From: Augochlora pura
Taxonomy: Eukaryota > Arthropoda > Insecta > Hymenoptera > Halictidae
DNA length: 64,000 bases
Direction of reading: 5' to 3'
Assembly (NCBI RefSeq): GCF_028453695.1
Contig: NC_135777.1
Coordinates: forward strand, 9,165,714 to 9,229,713
Shown: one piece after another, positions 38,401 to 50,562 of the stretch
Numbering within the stretch: the stretch's first letter is position 1
Layout: every line of letters begins with the position of its first letter
The notes under the pieces: generated by a model
Told to the model about the DNA's origin: nothing
Databases searched by the model: none
What the model saw: only the letters and a program-made list of their open reading frames with translations
Translations under genes and position numbers: made by a program

Positions 38401-41400
38401 GTCGAAATGGGAAAACAAATTTCGGCCGTGTCTTATATCCGACATACATACTTTTACATGGCTAATTAATAAAAATACCGTATAAGCGTAGATGGGATAG
38501 TAAATATTTTGTAACAAAATGCATAAAGAATAGTTTTCAATTTCTCTAAACGTCTTAAATAAATATTATTGTTTAAATACCGATAGAGTGGAAAATATAA
38601 TTTATTAATAGCTGTGGGTCTTTACATTGACATATTGTAATAAATGATAATTAATGTTTACGAATCTTAATATATCATTGCATTCAAAACCTATATCGAT
38701 TATAATATTTTTTAACTGGTAAGAAGTGTAACGATAAAGATAAAAGTATTTCAAGATTCATTGAAAATATTATTGAAAAGCCGAGTAAATAGTCTGGGTG
38801 GCTTGTACGATACAACGAGAGGCTAACTGGTTCGACTATAATATCAGCAACAACTGAAACCAGTCTACGAATTAACCGTAACACATTCCAGAAGCAGATT
38901 GATCCAAGCGAAGGAAGGACACCGCATATTTCACGCTTAGTGAATCAGAATATATTCTACAATTAAAGGTGCTCCTTGCCTCGTCAAGGCGCACACTACG
39001 GCAACTCATGCACTTACGAAGATGGCGACCACCCTTGATCGTTCTTGACGGCACAGCGCGTAGCTGTGATGCACTTTTCGGTGTGCAACTTGCGAGACGC
39101 ATGACGAATACGTCCGTGAGGTTCCGTGCTCCAAGTTCGTTTCGAATCCAAGATCCTGCTAAACGAGCGTTAACGAGCGAACGCACTTTTTGTATAAAGG
39201 TTGCACGTCTTCCTATCAATTCAAGATTCATAGCTATGTTCTCTACGCTCTTGTACTTTCCTTGCTCTAATTACTTTATCGTTACAGTTCTCCAACAAAA
39301 TATTAAAGTTACATTTAAATTAAAGGATACACGCGGTATTATCTTTTGTTTACTCTTTATACATTTATTTTATTGTTTCATAATAATAATTGTTATTATT
39401 TTTACTATTTATTTTTTATTATATTATATTGTACTTATAAATATTCGAATTTAAACATTAAAATCATAGAAAAAATGAGCGTGCTCTTTTTATCTACAAT
39501 GAACGATTTATTAGGTAATTTGTAACGATGTAAAACAATACAACACATACGAAACATGTGTTTCGAGTGTAATTGTGATTCGCGTTGCTGGCCAACGCAC
39601 AACGAACAATGCGTCCGCGTTAAGCCCGTAACATGATACGCGACGCAATTGTTTACCTTGAAGTAATTGATTTGGTAATCAAGGAAAGAAAACAAGATTT
39701 AAGAAAGCATTCCGGCGGTATTGAGAACGCGTTGGAGATGATTTAATCTATTACGGCTCGACATATAATTTTCAGAAGGATAACGATGGGATACTTGTTA
39801 GTAAAACCGTGAAGCTCCGTGCAAATTTTCGTTTTCGCCAATTGTTTCGTTGAGTACTGAAGCAGGAAAAGATTTGTAGTATCGATTAGAAGAGTCGTTC
39901 TGGTGAATATCAAATAATAAGACGATTAATTTGTTTTAATATGCTCGGCTTTTTGCGTTGGCAATCTGGCAAGTGCGCCAAGTGCATAACATTACTCTAG
40001 CGAAAGAGGTTGAGCATCTCCTCTGGTTAACGTCTTGTGATCTCAGTTATACAAACAATGCGATGCCCGTTCCCAAGATAATTCTATGATGGTTAGAGTC
40101 TCGTTAACGCAGAGCATTGTCGATGAATATTACGATTATGCTTACACACCTCGTATCATTTTTTGCTCACTAGTCGAATTTTTGAATTTGTCGAAGCACC
40201 CTGTCCGCACTATTACTGCGACCCAATTTCGTTATGTCAGGTTACGTTTGTATTGCAGGTACACATACCGCAAACATAAATAAAATGTATTTAATTTTAT
40301 CTACAACCTGACACGAAACTGTTCGAGCATCATGTTTGAAACATATAGCATCATGTTTGTACCCCTAGTATACTCTAATTAGGCAATGGCAAAGTACACT
40401 AGAACGGAAAAAAAAATTTTGTTCCTGCATGAAATCACAAAGCCGCGACCTTGATTTACAGATGACTGCACCCGTTTAACACACAAATAGAACACGCTAC
40501 GATCGCTTTAATTATTACGTGTTCCCACAATTCTATTATGTTCGACGTAATGATCCGATGCACGTAACCGTCTCTGTTCGCCACTGTGTTTCTTCTTTTT
40601 GCTACCATAGACCGGAATCGAATCCCCATGGGTTTCGAAGAAAGCGTCGTCACGGTTGAACGATCGGAATCACACGCTGTTTGTCGAATCACTGTAATAG
40701 GCTCGCAGGACAATATAAAAAGCGAAATGGGATGGTGCGAATATCGGTGAAAAAGTTCAAACAGATACGTGGCGTTCCACGTGCAGGTGTGCTCGAGTTT
40801 CCCTTTCTATTTTGTATTGTTTGTAATATTAATATTTTCTTTACATATACGGGTAGAATGTGTTACAAATTATTTTATTCGAAAACATTTTTCGTTACTT
40901 CAGGTTCTTGGAATTTTTCGAATATCTCTGTACTGGAATACACAGTTGAAATTTCATGTTTATAACAATGTTAATAAATTCTAAAAAATATAAAAAATTA
41001 CCATTCTTGCAATAATTTCTAAAGCTCTACAAGTAAGGCGTAGGTAATACAATAATATCTAAAATTCTAGCGGGGTTAGACGATAAAGGTTATTTAGCGA
41101 ATAATCGTGAATTAATAATGAAGAAAATGAAATAAATCGTTTTTCATTTACAATTTCATAGAAAGCGTGTGGAATATTTGAGATGGCATGAAAAATAAAA
41201 ATAAAAAAGAAATGGTCGACCGTGACAGGACTCGAACCTGCAATCTTCGGATCCGAAGTCCGACGCCTTATCCGTTAGGCCACACGGTCGTTGAAGGGTA
41301 GTTTCCTGAAATTGTTATTTCAATACTGTAAGATCTGTTGCCCCCGGAACTATTTATTATTAAATTACGTCGATACGTTGAAGTTCAAACAACTTATTTG

Positions 41401-44400
41401 CAACAGTACTTCATAGAATTCGTATATTACATAAATATTATCTTTTGACAGAAATTGAAGCTACGTTACTCATTGAAATGAAGATGAATATACTTCTAAT
41501 AATTATTTCTTGCAATATTTATACTAATGTATGCTTGTTGATTGTTAAACAATTAAAGATATATTATTATTAATCATGCGACGTGTCGGTATTGTAAACT
41601 AACATGAATTGATTATTCAAGCCAATAAAATTCTCTTCTCAAATCTGTTTGCATTTTAAATTATAATTGAAGCAATTATTGTGAGTAACTTGAATAAATT
41701 AACGAGAGATAATTCAAAATCAAGCATTGTTTTTAAATAAAATCGAATTTTACACGGATTAACGCAATCTACGTCTTTCTGTCTGTTTCAATAAATTAAT
41801 ACTGCATATTCTAACTATCGTTTTATCGCATAAACGATCTTTGTGTTACTTTTACAACTGAAATATTACGTTTTTGCGAAAGAAGCAAGAAGTGTAACAG
41901 ACAATTAGCAAAACTTGAAACTATTTCCTTAGCGCTGATTGTAATTTCAAGTTGAACAAGGAAATGATGTTTTTGTTGGCAAAAGAAGCCACGTGCAGCT
42001 TAAGGACCCGAGAAATTTTCAAGATCTAGACAAGGATTTACAAATGGCGGCACAATTTCCAGAAAAATATCAATTCAATACCTTGGCCAGTTACATCGCA
42101 GACCCTGAAGTCTCAACTATGTAATTGAGAGGGAGGCGTGTCGTGGCTTAATGCCGTTCTAGAAAACGACTGAATATTAGCAGACATTGACGGACATCCT
42201 GTACCAAATACTCGGTAAGGAGGCGATATCACGCGCGTCTCTACGAAACTTTCCGTAGACTATGCGCGGATCGTGATCATCCTAATTGTCTTTTACGAAA
42301 TTATGCGGACGGAGACGGACGAATTTAATACCGAGACGCCACTTTTTATTTCTTCTCAATATCAGCTTTGAAATTTTTTTAACAAATAAGACATTTTAGA
42401 GAGTTTATTAACGGTTCGGCAGCGGTCCTGGGTCATTTCTGACAACAAAGTTTTCACCATTTTTTCATAATGTCTGACGTACACTAATTATGGTGAAATA
42501 CACAAGCAAGCTTCGTGTCAAACTATCAGAAACGTTCAAGAAAATTGCGACAAGAGTTTTGTGGTACATCTTGTGTACGAAATTTGGAATACAGAGATTG
42601 GCAAACGTGTTTTATAAGAAACTACAAATATTAAATATTATAAGATAATTACCCTTATATTATGGGACAGTTTGCTTCGACTGTTCCCGACGGCATTATC
42701 TATATTTCAAGAAATAATATATTGTACCAAATATTACCGCAAAACTTGAATACTCGATCTTCATGTTCAGAAGAGCACAGATAATTCTCGTTTGACTGAT
42801 ATCCGTCTCATGCTCGATAGAACATCGATGGCTATTAAACAAAAAAAAAAAATTTAGATCGTAGTCGTAGTAATTTCCGTCGAGAATATTACATCCTTAT
42901 GGCGGTTATTTATTTCCGACGTCTTGTTGCGTAACCGGGCGACTAACTATGGGCGGCCCAATTTTACGCAAAAAATAGGTCGTTTAACTAGAAATCTTAT
43001 CCGGTGGATCAATTAACAGTGGTAGAAAACGTGATCGAGCGAAACTCGCTCCCTTTTGTCAAGTGCGTGCACACGTTGCACCTGCGGTACGCATCATTGA
43101 CGATAGCAATTACATCAGCCGGATCATTCAACTCAATTTCGCAACGGATAATTGACAATTTAACTCATGTAGTTAATTACACCGGCGTGCAACGACCTCA
43201 ATGCGGAGTCGCGAACCTTTTATACCTTCAGAAGGTACCAGAAGTGTTAGTGCCCATTCGAAAACGTTCGGTGCACCGAAAATTGACGAATAAAATATCG
43301 CGTATACACGGTGGCTCGCGAAATTATCTGAACAGAATAACAAACGAAATAACTTTCTTAAAATTGGACCGAATTACATGAAGTTTGTTGAGATCACAGA
43401 CAGACTCGTTTACTGGATCATGTACGAAAAATTGTAATCAGTTGCAATAAAAAAATAAGAAAAATAGGAAAAGTAGGAGACGTGATTTTTTGAATATTAC
43501 CGTTAAATGATCTTAAAATATATAATAAACACGTACATTCTATTTGGAAAATAAAAGCGATGAAAATAAACATTGTGTTTCATTAATCAATACATAACAT
43601 ATACAATATTTGATATTGTTAAAATAATAGCATATACTTGAAATCTCCTGAGCTTTTCTCTATTTCTGTGTCGCTTACTTTTCTCACAAATGGATGGAAC
43701 GGGCAGTTTAGTTATGGTTGGCAACGTGCGTCACGTATTTTCTTTCGAAAGTGATTAAAAGTATAGTCAAGGTTCATCTTGAGTGTCGAGTTTGCAAGTG
43801 TCTCCCAATGATAAAGGTTTATGGTTATGTACTGCCCTACGCAGGCACCATACTGATGCAGATGATATTCTCAGATACTATCGTCTACCGTCCACTGAAT
43901 TGCGAGATGATTTCAAGATTTATTCGGTCACTCGGCCGTGAACATTTCTGTTGTTATAAGGTAATTGAGTATACTGACATTTCTATATTTTCATAACATT
44001 GGAAATAAACCATGCTTATTTAATTGAGTGAAATCTTGTGGCCATTTCTAGATTAGCCGTTATCGATAACATGAACATTTAGAAATTTGTGAGAAAAATG
44101 ATCAGACGAAAATAGTGAAAACATGAAAAGAATTTACTAACACAATTATCTCGACTTGTTAACATTAAAAGGTGACATAATCTTTCGATTTACTTCCGAC
44201 TTTCTATAATTCGATCGCGGATCTTCACGCAAGATAAAAATGTTGCAAAGATTTGTATGGAACAATTGCATCTATTGCAAGGAACACGAGCAATTTCTTA
44301 GGAAGCTTTTTCTTACTATAATCATCGCAACGAATCGAAAGTAATGAGTCGATGCTCTTCTATTCCTTCATTCCTCCTTTCCTTTAAGATTACAACTAAT

Positions 44401-45597
44401 CACTTTTGTCACGAATGCATCAAATCTGCGGTCTAGTAACCAGAAACATGTAACTAGAAACGTAACTAGAAACATTTCTTTCGTTTTTCGTAATTACTGA
44501 CTGCGAACCCCCTATGCAAAATAAAAAAGACCTGTTCTAAAAAGCAAAAACCCAGTTTGGGACTTCCTGTCTACGTTAATAATTTCCGTACATCGAAAGT
44601 AATACGTCGTCACGCTTTATTTCCTGTAATCTTGTTATCCTTACAAATTGCATCCACTTATTTCTATCGCGAATGCACGAACTCTGCGGATCTTTATGCA
44701 TTTACAAACATAATGTATAGAACGTACAAATTAACCCCTTGCACTATAATAACGTGTCAGACACGTGATCGAGATTCTAGGCTGGATCTGATAAATATGA
44801 ATATCGTTTATTTCTTCCAAATCGAAATAAAATTGAATTCTTCTCTTACCAAAGTCTCTAGAAACGAAAGTAAATGAAGACGATACAAGAAATAAGAATT
44901 ATCTGGCTCTATTGACAAACTCTGACGATCATTTGACGAATCAAACGATCATTTGACGGATGCTTTTCATTTCAAATAGCAATCGTTCGACTGTGAATCT
45001 TTAGGCAAGAAAAATATTAATTAATAATAATGAGAAAATGTCTCCTTTGAATGCTAAAAGATTAATCGTTGTAAAAAGAAAATAGAAATGCTATTTTTCT
45101 TGCCTAAAGATTCACAGTCGAACGATTGCTATTTGAAATGAAAAGCATTCGTCAAATGATCGTTCCGACGCGGCTATGGCCTCTAACGTCGAACGATCGA
45201 ACCCCTTGAAGCTGACGTTCGCGCGCGCGGAACGGTCTTCGAGCGGACGCGATCTATTGTCGCAGATTTCGATCGAGCCTCGAGTATCACTTGTGATCGC
45301 GGATCGAATGGTGGAAGAGAGGAAACGAGGCCAACCTGCTCTCGAAAGCTCTAATCGGCGTGTCAAGCGTGTGGCACTGAAAGTAAGGCGGTTTGTAATT
45401 ATCGTCAGTCTCGCAAGGACATAATAATCAGTCTCGTTGCCGACAAATTTACCGGGGAGGCCTGGGGGAGGCGGGCAACGGTGCCGTCGCTGAAAAGCGG
45501 TGTCATCACACTCGTTAAGATTGGTTCGCACCACGGGCACTTCGGCTAATTGACACGTTTTCGACAAACGTTTCGCCGATTCATCCTTAAGATCCAT
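32421..45597 (-). CDS. SV2-like (synaptic vesicle glycoprotein 2) MFS transporter
   Basis: Nine minus-strand exons close in phase to 586 residues: 45453-45597, 35841-35900, 35695-35778, 34795-35119, 34370-34491, 33966-34204, 33086-33527, 32560-32847 and 32421-32476. Recognisable parts are ADFEKAIELTDYGKFHYFLL before the first helix, WLNSIIFIGMMAGAYAWGS then IADALGRRKV (MFS motif A), NGAALGGSGPVIWSYFAEFQ, LLPESPKYLLSCGKYEEALE, an extramembrane loop with several Cys, then MDRLGRKFF and EVFPTHLRATGIAISMVAAR. These are typical of the insect SV2-like group of the sugar-transporter superfamily, 12 helices expected; the substrate is unknown. Exon 1 (MDLKDESAKRLSKTCQLAEV...) is the least certain: it is chosen for its strong start context, donor GTAAAT and phase 1 match to the exon at 35900. 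Intron 5 uses a GC donor. Intron 1 is 9.5 kb. Confidence 0.85.
35299..35519. mobile_element. Long imperfect hairpin (MITE-like) in intron 3 of the SV2-like gene
   Basis: The two arms, about 75 bp each, match in inverted orientation. The core TTGTAAACAAAAATGGACA is nearly identical on both sides (35325-35343 and the reverse complement at about 35466-35483), and GAGATACGATTAT / ATAATCGTATCT also pair. Outer parts are more diverged. No coding content. The form fits a short inverted-repeat transposon of unassigned family. Confidence 0.6.
41217..41289 (-). tRNA. tRNA-Arg (anticodon UCG)
   Basis: The 73-base minus-strand sequence folds as a complete cloverleaf. The acceptor stem is GACCGTG / CACGGTC with discriminator G. 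The A box is TGGCCTAACGG, the anticodon stem-loop is TCGGA-CTTCGGA-TCCGA with anticodon TCG, and the B box is GGTTCGAGTCC. It has no intron. A T-rich stretch directly downstream (minus strand of 41195-41210) provides the pol III terminator. It lies in intron 1 of the SV2-like gene on the same strand. Confidence 0.96.
44731..44930. mobile_element. Truncated TTAA-flanked (piggyBac-like) MITE
   Basis: TTAA then CCCCTTGCACTATAATAACG starts here, and the following 180 bases align by eye with the complete element at 47695-47937. The right end (CAAGGGG-TTAA) is missing. Sequence similarity fades where the 45 kb fold-back begins. Confidence 0.6.
44944..45164. repeat. Near-perfect fold-back, 73-bp arms, 75-bp loop
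   Basis: Arms 44944-45016 and 45092-45164 are reverse complements across 73 bases with a single mismatch (G at 44959 against A expected). The spacer is AT-rich. Upstream of the left arm, the first 15 or so bases of the arm (ACGATCATTTGACG) occur once more in tandem at 44925-44938. There is no open reading frame in the arms. A transcript of either strand would form a long hairpin. Confidence 0.9.
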
Positions 45598-45631
45598 CGC
45601 GGTCGTGCGAGCCTGTTTGCTGATCGTCCAT
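45587..45631 (-). promoter_or_regulatory. uORF overlapping the SV2-like start codon
   Basis: An upstream ATG at 45631 opens a 14-codon frame ending in TAA at 45587-45589, overlapping the main ATG at 45597 in another frame. If the leader includes this part, initiation here would exclude the main start. Confidence 0.45.
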
Positions 45632-47690
45632 CTTCCGCCACCCCATTATCTCCTCGCTATCACGCCGCAGTTATTCTCACCGAAATAGGACTAAAACTCT
45701 ATGAATAATCGCACTGAATTTTATATTATATATTAAATATACTTTTTGCCAGCAAAAATCGTTGAATAAAATGGAGTACGAATAGGAAAAATACGACCAC
45801 GTAAATGAAAACTATTCGTACAATCGAGTCGCGCAGAATTTCATATTATAATAATGGATGCACTTTTCTCAGCAAAGATTGTTCTAAAAGATTACGAAAA
45901 TTAAAACTGTTTGCACAATCGAATCGCAAACCGTTAGTGAACCATTAATTATCGTTTTACAAAAAGGCGCAATGAAAGAAAAAGGGATGATTTTGTGAAC
46001 GAAAATTTTTTGAATAATCGACGGAAATTTGCTGCACTGGGTGTTTCAGATCTTATCGAACAAACTTTGTCAACACGATTCGAAAGTCATTTGGAAAAAC
46101 GATATACGGGAGTTTCGAGATACGATAAGTAAAGCATACAGTGATCAAATTCACTAAAATTGCATTTTGGAATGGTTTATATCGGGGTTTGACCTGTCAA
46201 TTATGTTGCTATTCCGCGTAAATATTGACGAGGTCAATGTTTTTGTCTCTTATTAACACTAAACGTGAACCTCGCCGACACGTGCATGCTCGAAAACGAA
46301 GACGAGCTGTTTCGTACGCTGGTAGAAAAATATGTTGACAAAAATTAGCGATCGTCCTGTACAGATATCGCGAGATTCCGTTCGGAGCGACGGAGAAATT
46401 CGGCGAAGACGCAAAAGGCAACAAAAGTTTTCGTCGAAATTATAGCCTTAAATTGACGTAGAAGGCAACTCGTGGAGGATCTATTTGCCCGTAATGAATC
46501 AGACCCTTTCACAACACTTTCCATTGAATTGCCGATAAAAAATCCAATCACAGTCAAGGCTGATAATAACAATTTAGAGACGGCTTTGACAGCGCGAGCC
46601 GAGCCTCGAGATAAGGAAAGGTTCTAAATTAAACTTTGAGGCCGTATTAGGATTAACCGTGTTAACTTGAGTGATCCGTGTTAGTTGGGGTACGTTTATG
46701 TCGGAGCCGCGATGAACTATAAGAGCGACCGGTAATTGCGAAACGTAGAGAAAACGTTCTATTGTGTTACAACCGAATCCGCTAGAAATTTCGAGATTAA
46801 AACTACGCGTTCGCGACGACACGCTGAAACTCGACGACTCTTTTACGAGAAATAAGAAAAAAAAAAGTCTCCTTTGGAAGACTACTGAATGTCATTTCAC
46901 CGGCTGCGAAGCAACTTTTAGTATTTGTTCTTCTCAACTATACGCGACTTCAACCGAAGCTCCACAATTATTCATTCGCAATATTATTCTGTGTAATAGT
47001 TTATACATAATGTATTTTCGCAAAACACACATGTCGTCATTCTTTAATCGACGCGCCGTCAATTTTTTAAGCACACGGGGTTCTCCTTACCGTTTCATAT
47101 TTATTCGAATCGTGCGAGATGGACTCTCATTTGCACAATTACCACTTTTCTTATTAGCGATCTTTCGCGGCGGCATCCTCGGACGTGCCGCCTTGACACT
47201 AGAAAAATATTAAGAGAACGATTTCGAAAATACTGGAACAATACTATATATAAATACAAAAACAAAATACGTGAACGGCCAAATCGGTGAACTACGTACA
47301 CGCGCGTTAGATGCCATCTAATCGATAGCATACGTAATTTAGAAACTTTAGAATTACCATTCTTAGAATGTATGAGAATATTTTATCACAAAGTTTCTGT
47401 ACTTATAAATATCGCGACTCGATAAGTCAGCAGAGGGTGTGCGCCTAATAGCGTATATTACGGAACTGTTCAAAGTGAACGTGTTAGACGTCAAAATTGT
47501 CTCCTTTTAGATTAGATAATCGTTTGCAGAATTATTTCGGAACAAATGTGGACAAGGAAACAACATTGTAGATCTTGGCTATTTCGAAATGATAACAAGG
47601 TAACACAATAACGCTAATCTTTAACTAGATTCGGAAATTCTTTTTCATTGTAATGTATCGAACAAACTGAATGTTACTAAGATTTTCATA
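45632..47690. other. Upstream of SV2-like exon 1; no gene seen
   Basis: GC is moderate to about 45680, as expected for leader or promoter sequence, then AT-rich. The open frames at 46764-47213 plus and 46345-46822 minus have no recognisable domain, no splice-supported context and overlap each other. Confidence 0.5.
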
Positions 47691-47694
47691 TTAA

Positions 47695-47937
47695 CCCCTT
47701 GGACTATAATAACGAGTTAGAGTCGTGGTGAAGATTTTATGCAAGCTCTACTGAATATGAATATTATTGATTTCTTTTACGTTGTGGTAAAAATAAATTC
47801 TTCTGTTATCAAAGTATAGAAACGAAGGCAAGTAACGACAATATAGGGAAAAACATTTGTCTGATCCTATTAGCAAAATTATTAAGTACGAATAAGTGCT
47901 AATCGTCACAGCATGAAAAGAGCGATAGCGCAAGGGG
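47695..47937. mobile_element. Complete TTAA-flanked (piggyBac-like) MITE, 243 bp
   Basis: Flanked by TTAA at 47691-47694 and 47938-47941. The ends are CCCCTTG... and ...CAAGGGG. There is no transposase. TTAA duplication with C-rich ends is typical of the piggyBac superfamily. Confidence 0.8.
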
Positions 47938-47941
47938 TTAA

Positions 47942-49912
47942 ATTTATATTCTTTATGGTTTTTCAGTTTCTCTTTTCATAATATTTATATTAATATTAAA
48001 ATATATAAGGATAACACTGATTTTTTACCAGTTCACAAGAGCCATATTTTAAAATATAAAACAATAAATTTTAACTCTATAGTTTTAGCGATCGAATCAC
48101 TTTTGTGAGAATTTCTCGGGGTTGATTCTCGTTGCTTCCGCGCGATGATAAAATAAGCCTGACTTCATAGGAATTTTTGGGGGATGATTTTAGGCAAGTT
48201 TCAGAGAGTCGACGATTCAACCAGTTTTCGCAACCGGGCAATTGCGACACTTCCGGAAACGCGTGCAGAATGTAGTCGCAGTCGAGTCTACCGATTCCAT
48301 GCCCGCCGTTTCATTCGCAGTTCGCCGTGATTTATAAAGTCGGAAATTCTACGCCGGTGCAGTGGGGCATTGGTAAATGAGATATCACCACGCGCTGATG
48401 AATGGTGAATATATTCATGCGTATCTGGTAATTAATTATTCTCCAACCGCATTCCGGTGTCTTGGTATTTTTTTCTTCTTGTCTGGTTACAAGCCAGTCC
48501 GGGGAGGAAAGTAAAGCTTGAGAGATCATAACAACTTATTCGATCGTAATAGAGAAGAATGGAAACGAGTGGTTGGTTCGAAATGAACCAAGACAGACGT
48601 GTTCGCGTTCGTATTGCGGAATCCGTGTGATCAGGAACGATGTCCAAATCGGAGAATGATTTTCCCATTCACTCGTGCCGATCGCATTTTTGTTCCAGCA
48701 CGCAGAGCAAAACTTTGAGCGTATGAATTATTCAATTTTCTATTGCAATCACCGCGAAAGATTTGCACACGCGCCTTATGAAAATAGAATTCGCAATTAA
48801 TATACTATTGCGCGAGTTGTCATTTTTCAAACTAATGCCGATGCCAGTTACTTAATAACTGAAAATCGTTGATACTACATTCTCAATAAACATTAGCATG
48901 CGCAATTATCGTTCCGTTCAACCATTCTCATTATTGCTGCCATAATTCAATCATTTTTTGTATGCCTGCGGCGGAACTTTGTTATGACACGAACCGATAC
49001 ATGTGCGCGTGTTGTTTCCTTATTTCTAAAACAGAGGGAAGTTATCTTGTGTCATAAAAAAAAAAGTGCCAATTTTACAGAACCGAGGAATTTGTATCGT
49101 TGCGTATTCGATTAAAATTTTCGAAACTACCGGTCTCCCCTACGCAATCATTAAACTACGCAGACATATTCGAACGTAATTATTCTAACGAGTTTACAAA
49201 ATATCTCCCGGGTGAAATACTTAAACGTTGGCGAGTTATTCCAACAAAAAGATAAATACAGCTAGACGAATTTATGAGAAATAAAAGTATTCTCTGCCAA
49301 TTTCAATTTTATTTCATCTCTTAATAATTCTTAGAAAGTTAACAGATAATACAACGATATATTAATATTCTTCTGGTCAATCTATTGTTTTATATTTCGT
49401 TCATTTATCTTTGTAATAAATTCATCAAACGATAACGATTAGCCCCAGGAAATGAAATACAAAACTGGTGCATGATGTCACCTGAATGAAGTTTGCATAG
49501 GATATAGTAATGACAAACAAGTATTTCATTGAAATGTATATGATCCGATTAAACAAGCATCTCGTTTAAATGTAGTCATTGTCGGTACTTAGATCACGTA
49601 AGTCGAAGTTAATTCAACCGAACCGGTATGAATGGCAATGAAACTATAAATTACATATGCGAACGTATTGTTCTGCCACGTCTGTATACTACCCTTTCCG
49701 TCTCATCTAAACAGGATCTTACTCTACTTGATCCAACGATTTCACCATAAATATATTATTTTTATTAGAAATACAATCTTCTGTTAGCTCAACCGAGCAA
49801 TTAGTTTCGTTCTTTTTAAATATAAGTTGTACTTAAATTTTAGATCGCATAAATTTGATGTAAATTAATCAAGTACTATAAAGCTACTTTAAATGGAATA
49901 TTGTAGTATCTA
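47942..49912. other. Intergenic or intronic, no gene seen
   Basis: Mixed composition; 48100-48700 is somewhat GC-richer with short open frames on the minus strand (48332-48668) that show no domain. Nothing supported. Confidence 0.45.
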
Positions 49913-49992
49913 TTAGGTTGGAAACTATGAAACGGGCGTCGCAGCTGAAAACAGATTAAACAAAAACGCCTGTTTCATAGTTTCCAATCTAA
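49913..49992. mobile_element. 80-bp mariner-type mini-hairpin with TA duplication
   Basis: The 27-bp arms TTAGGTTGGAAACTATGAAA... (49913-49939) and their inverted copy (49966-49992) differ at two positions. They are flanked by TA on both sides (49911-49912, 49993-49994). TTAGGTTGG-type ends are common in mariner elements. With only a 26-bp centre, this is an extreme deletion derivative or MITE. Confidence 0.75.
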
Positions 49993-50329
49993 TACATTGT
50001 TCTTCTCGTAATTAGAAACTTAAAAATTGCAAGGGAAAGCCTCTATATAATTGCTATTAATTATCTAATCGGCGATTTATGAAACTAGTTATACAGATAT
50101 CAAATTACAACACTCTGTGAAAGTTAATTCAACAATATTGAAATTACAGAATATAACGAGATAAATGTAGATTTAAGGTACATTGAAATCTCATTTGAGG
50201 ATCACTCAGAGAATGTTACCAAAAAATATTTGGCATAAATGGAACCAAGAATGGGTACATTTATACACGATCTCGGAAGAAGTACATTCTCCGTCTACCA
50301 CGCGGTATATTTAACAAGAAGGAAACAAA

Positions 50330-50562
50330 TTGTACTATCTATCAGTGCGTACTCTCTAAAACAGATAAACCTCTTTGTATGAACTGTAACGTCGAGCTTA
50401 CAGTTAAGCATATTCTAATTGGCTGCCCGTCGCACAACAATCTCAGAAAAAAAAAATAAAAATGCTCAGTACCATAAAACGTATTTGGACAACTATAAAG
50501 AAACAGCAAAAGTTGTATCATACGTAGAAGAAACCAAATTCTTTTGCGAAATTATACAGTAA
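50330..50562 (+). mobile_element. Remnant of a non-LTR retrotransposon ORF2 C-terminus
   Basis: The plus-strand frame reads KTDKPLCMNC then ELTVKHILIGCPSHNN, matching the C-x2-C...H...C knuckle at the end of jockey/R1-type ORF2 proteins after the RNase H domain. The frame breaks in an A run at about 50447-50456. The usual tail resumes in another frame (VVSYVEETKFFCEIIQ then stop at 50560-50562). Upstream sequence is too decayed to read. It is a fossil. Confidence 0.7.

Larger units (their letters stand above)
35901..45452 (-). other. First intron (9.5 kb) of the SV2-like gene
   Basis: Bounded by the donor GTAAAT (45452) and the acceptor TATTTCAG (35901). It contains the tRNA-Arg gene at 41217-41289, the fold-back at 44944-45164, a TTAA element end at 44731, and otherwise AT-rich sequence. 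Around 37190-37297 an acceptor-like TGTTTCAG is followed on the minus strand by about 40 open codons with a Gln run, but no phase-compatible donor was found, so I do not call it an exon. Confidence 0.6.

Noticed and set aside
45112..45452. Continuation of the SV2-like exon 1 frame to 161 codons
   Set aside because: The frame runs past a good in-phase donor and into the fold-back element; the extension has no protein-like character.
46764..47213. 149-codon plus-strand frame
   Set aside because: No domain, no splice context, overlapped by minus-strand frames of equal quality.
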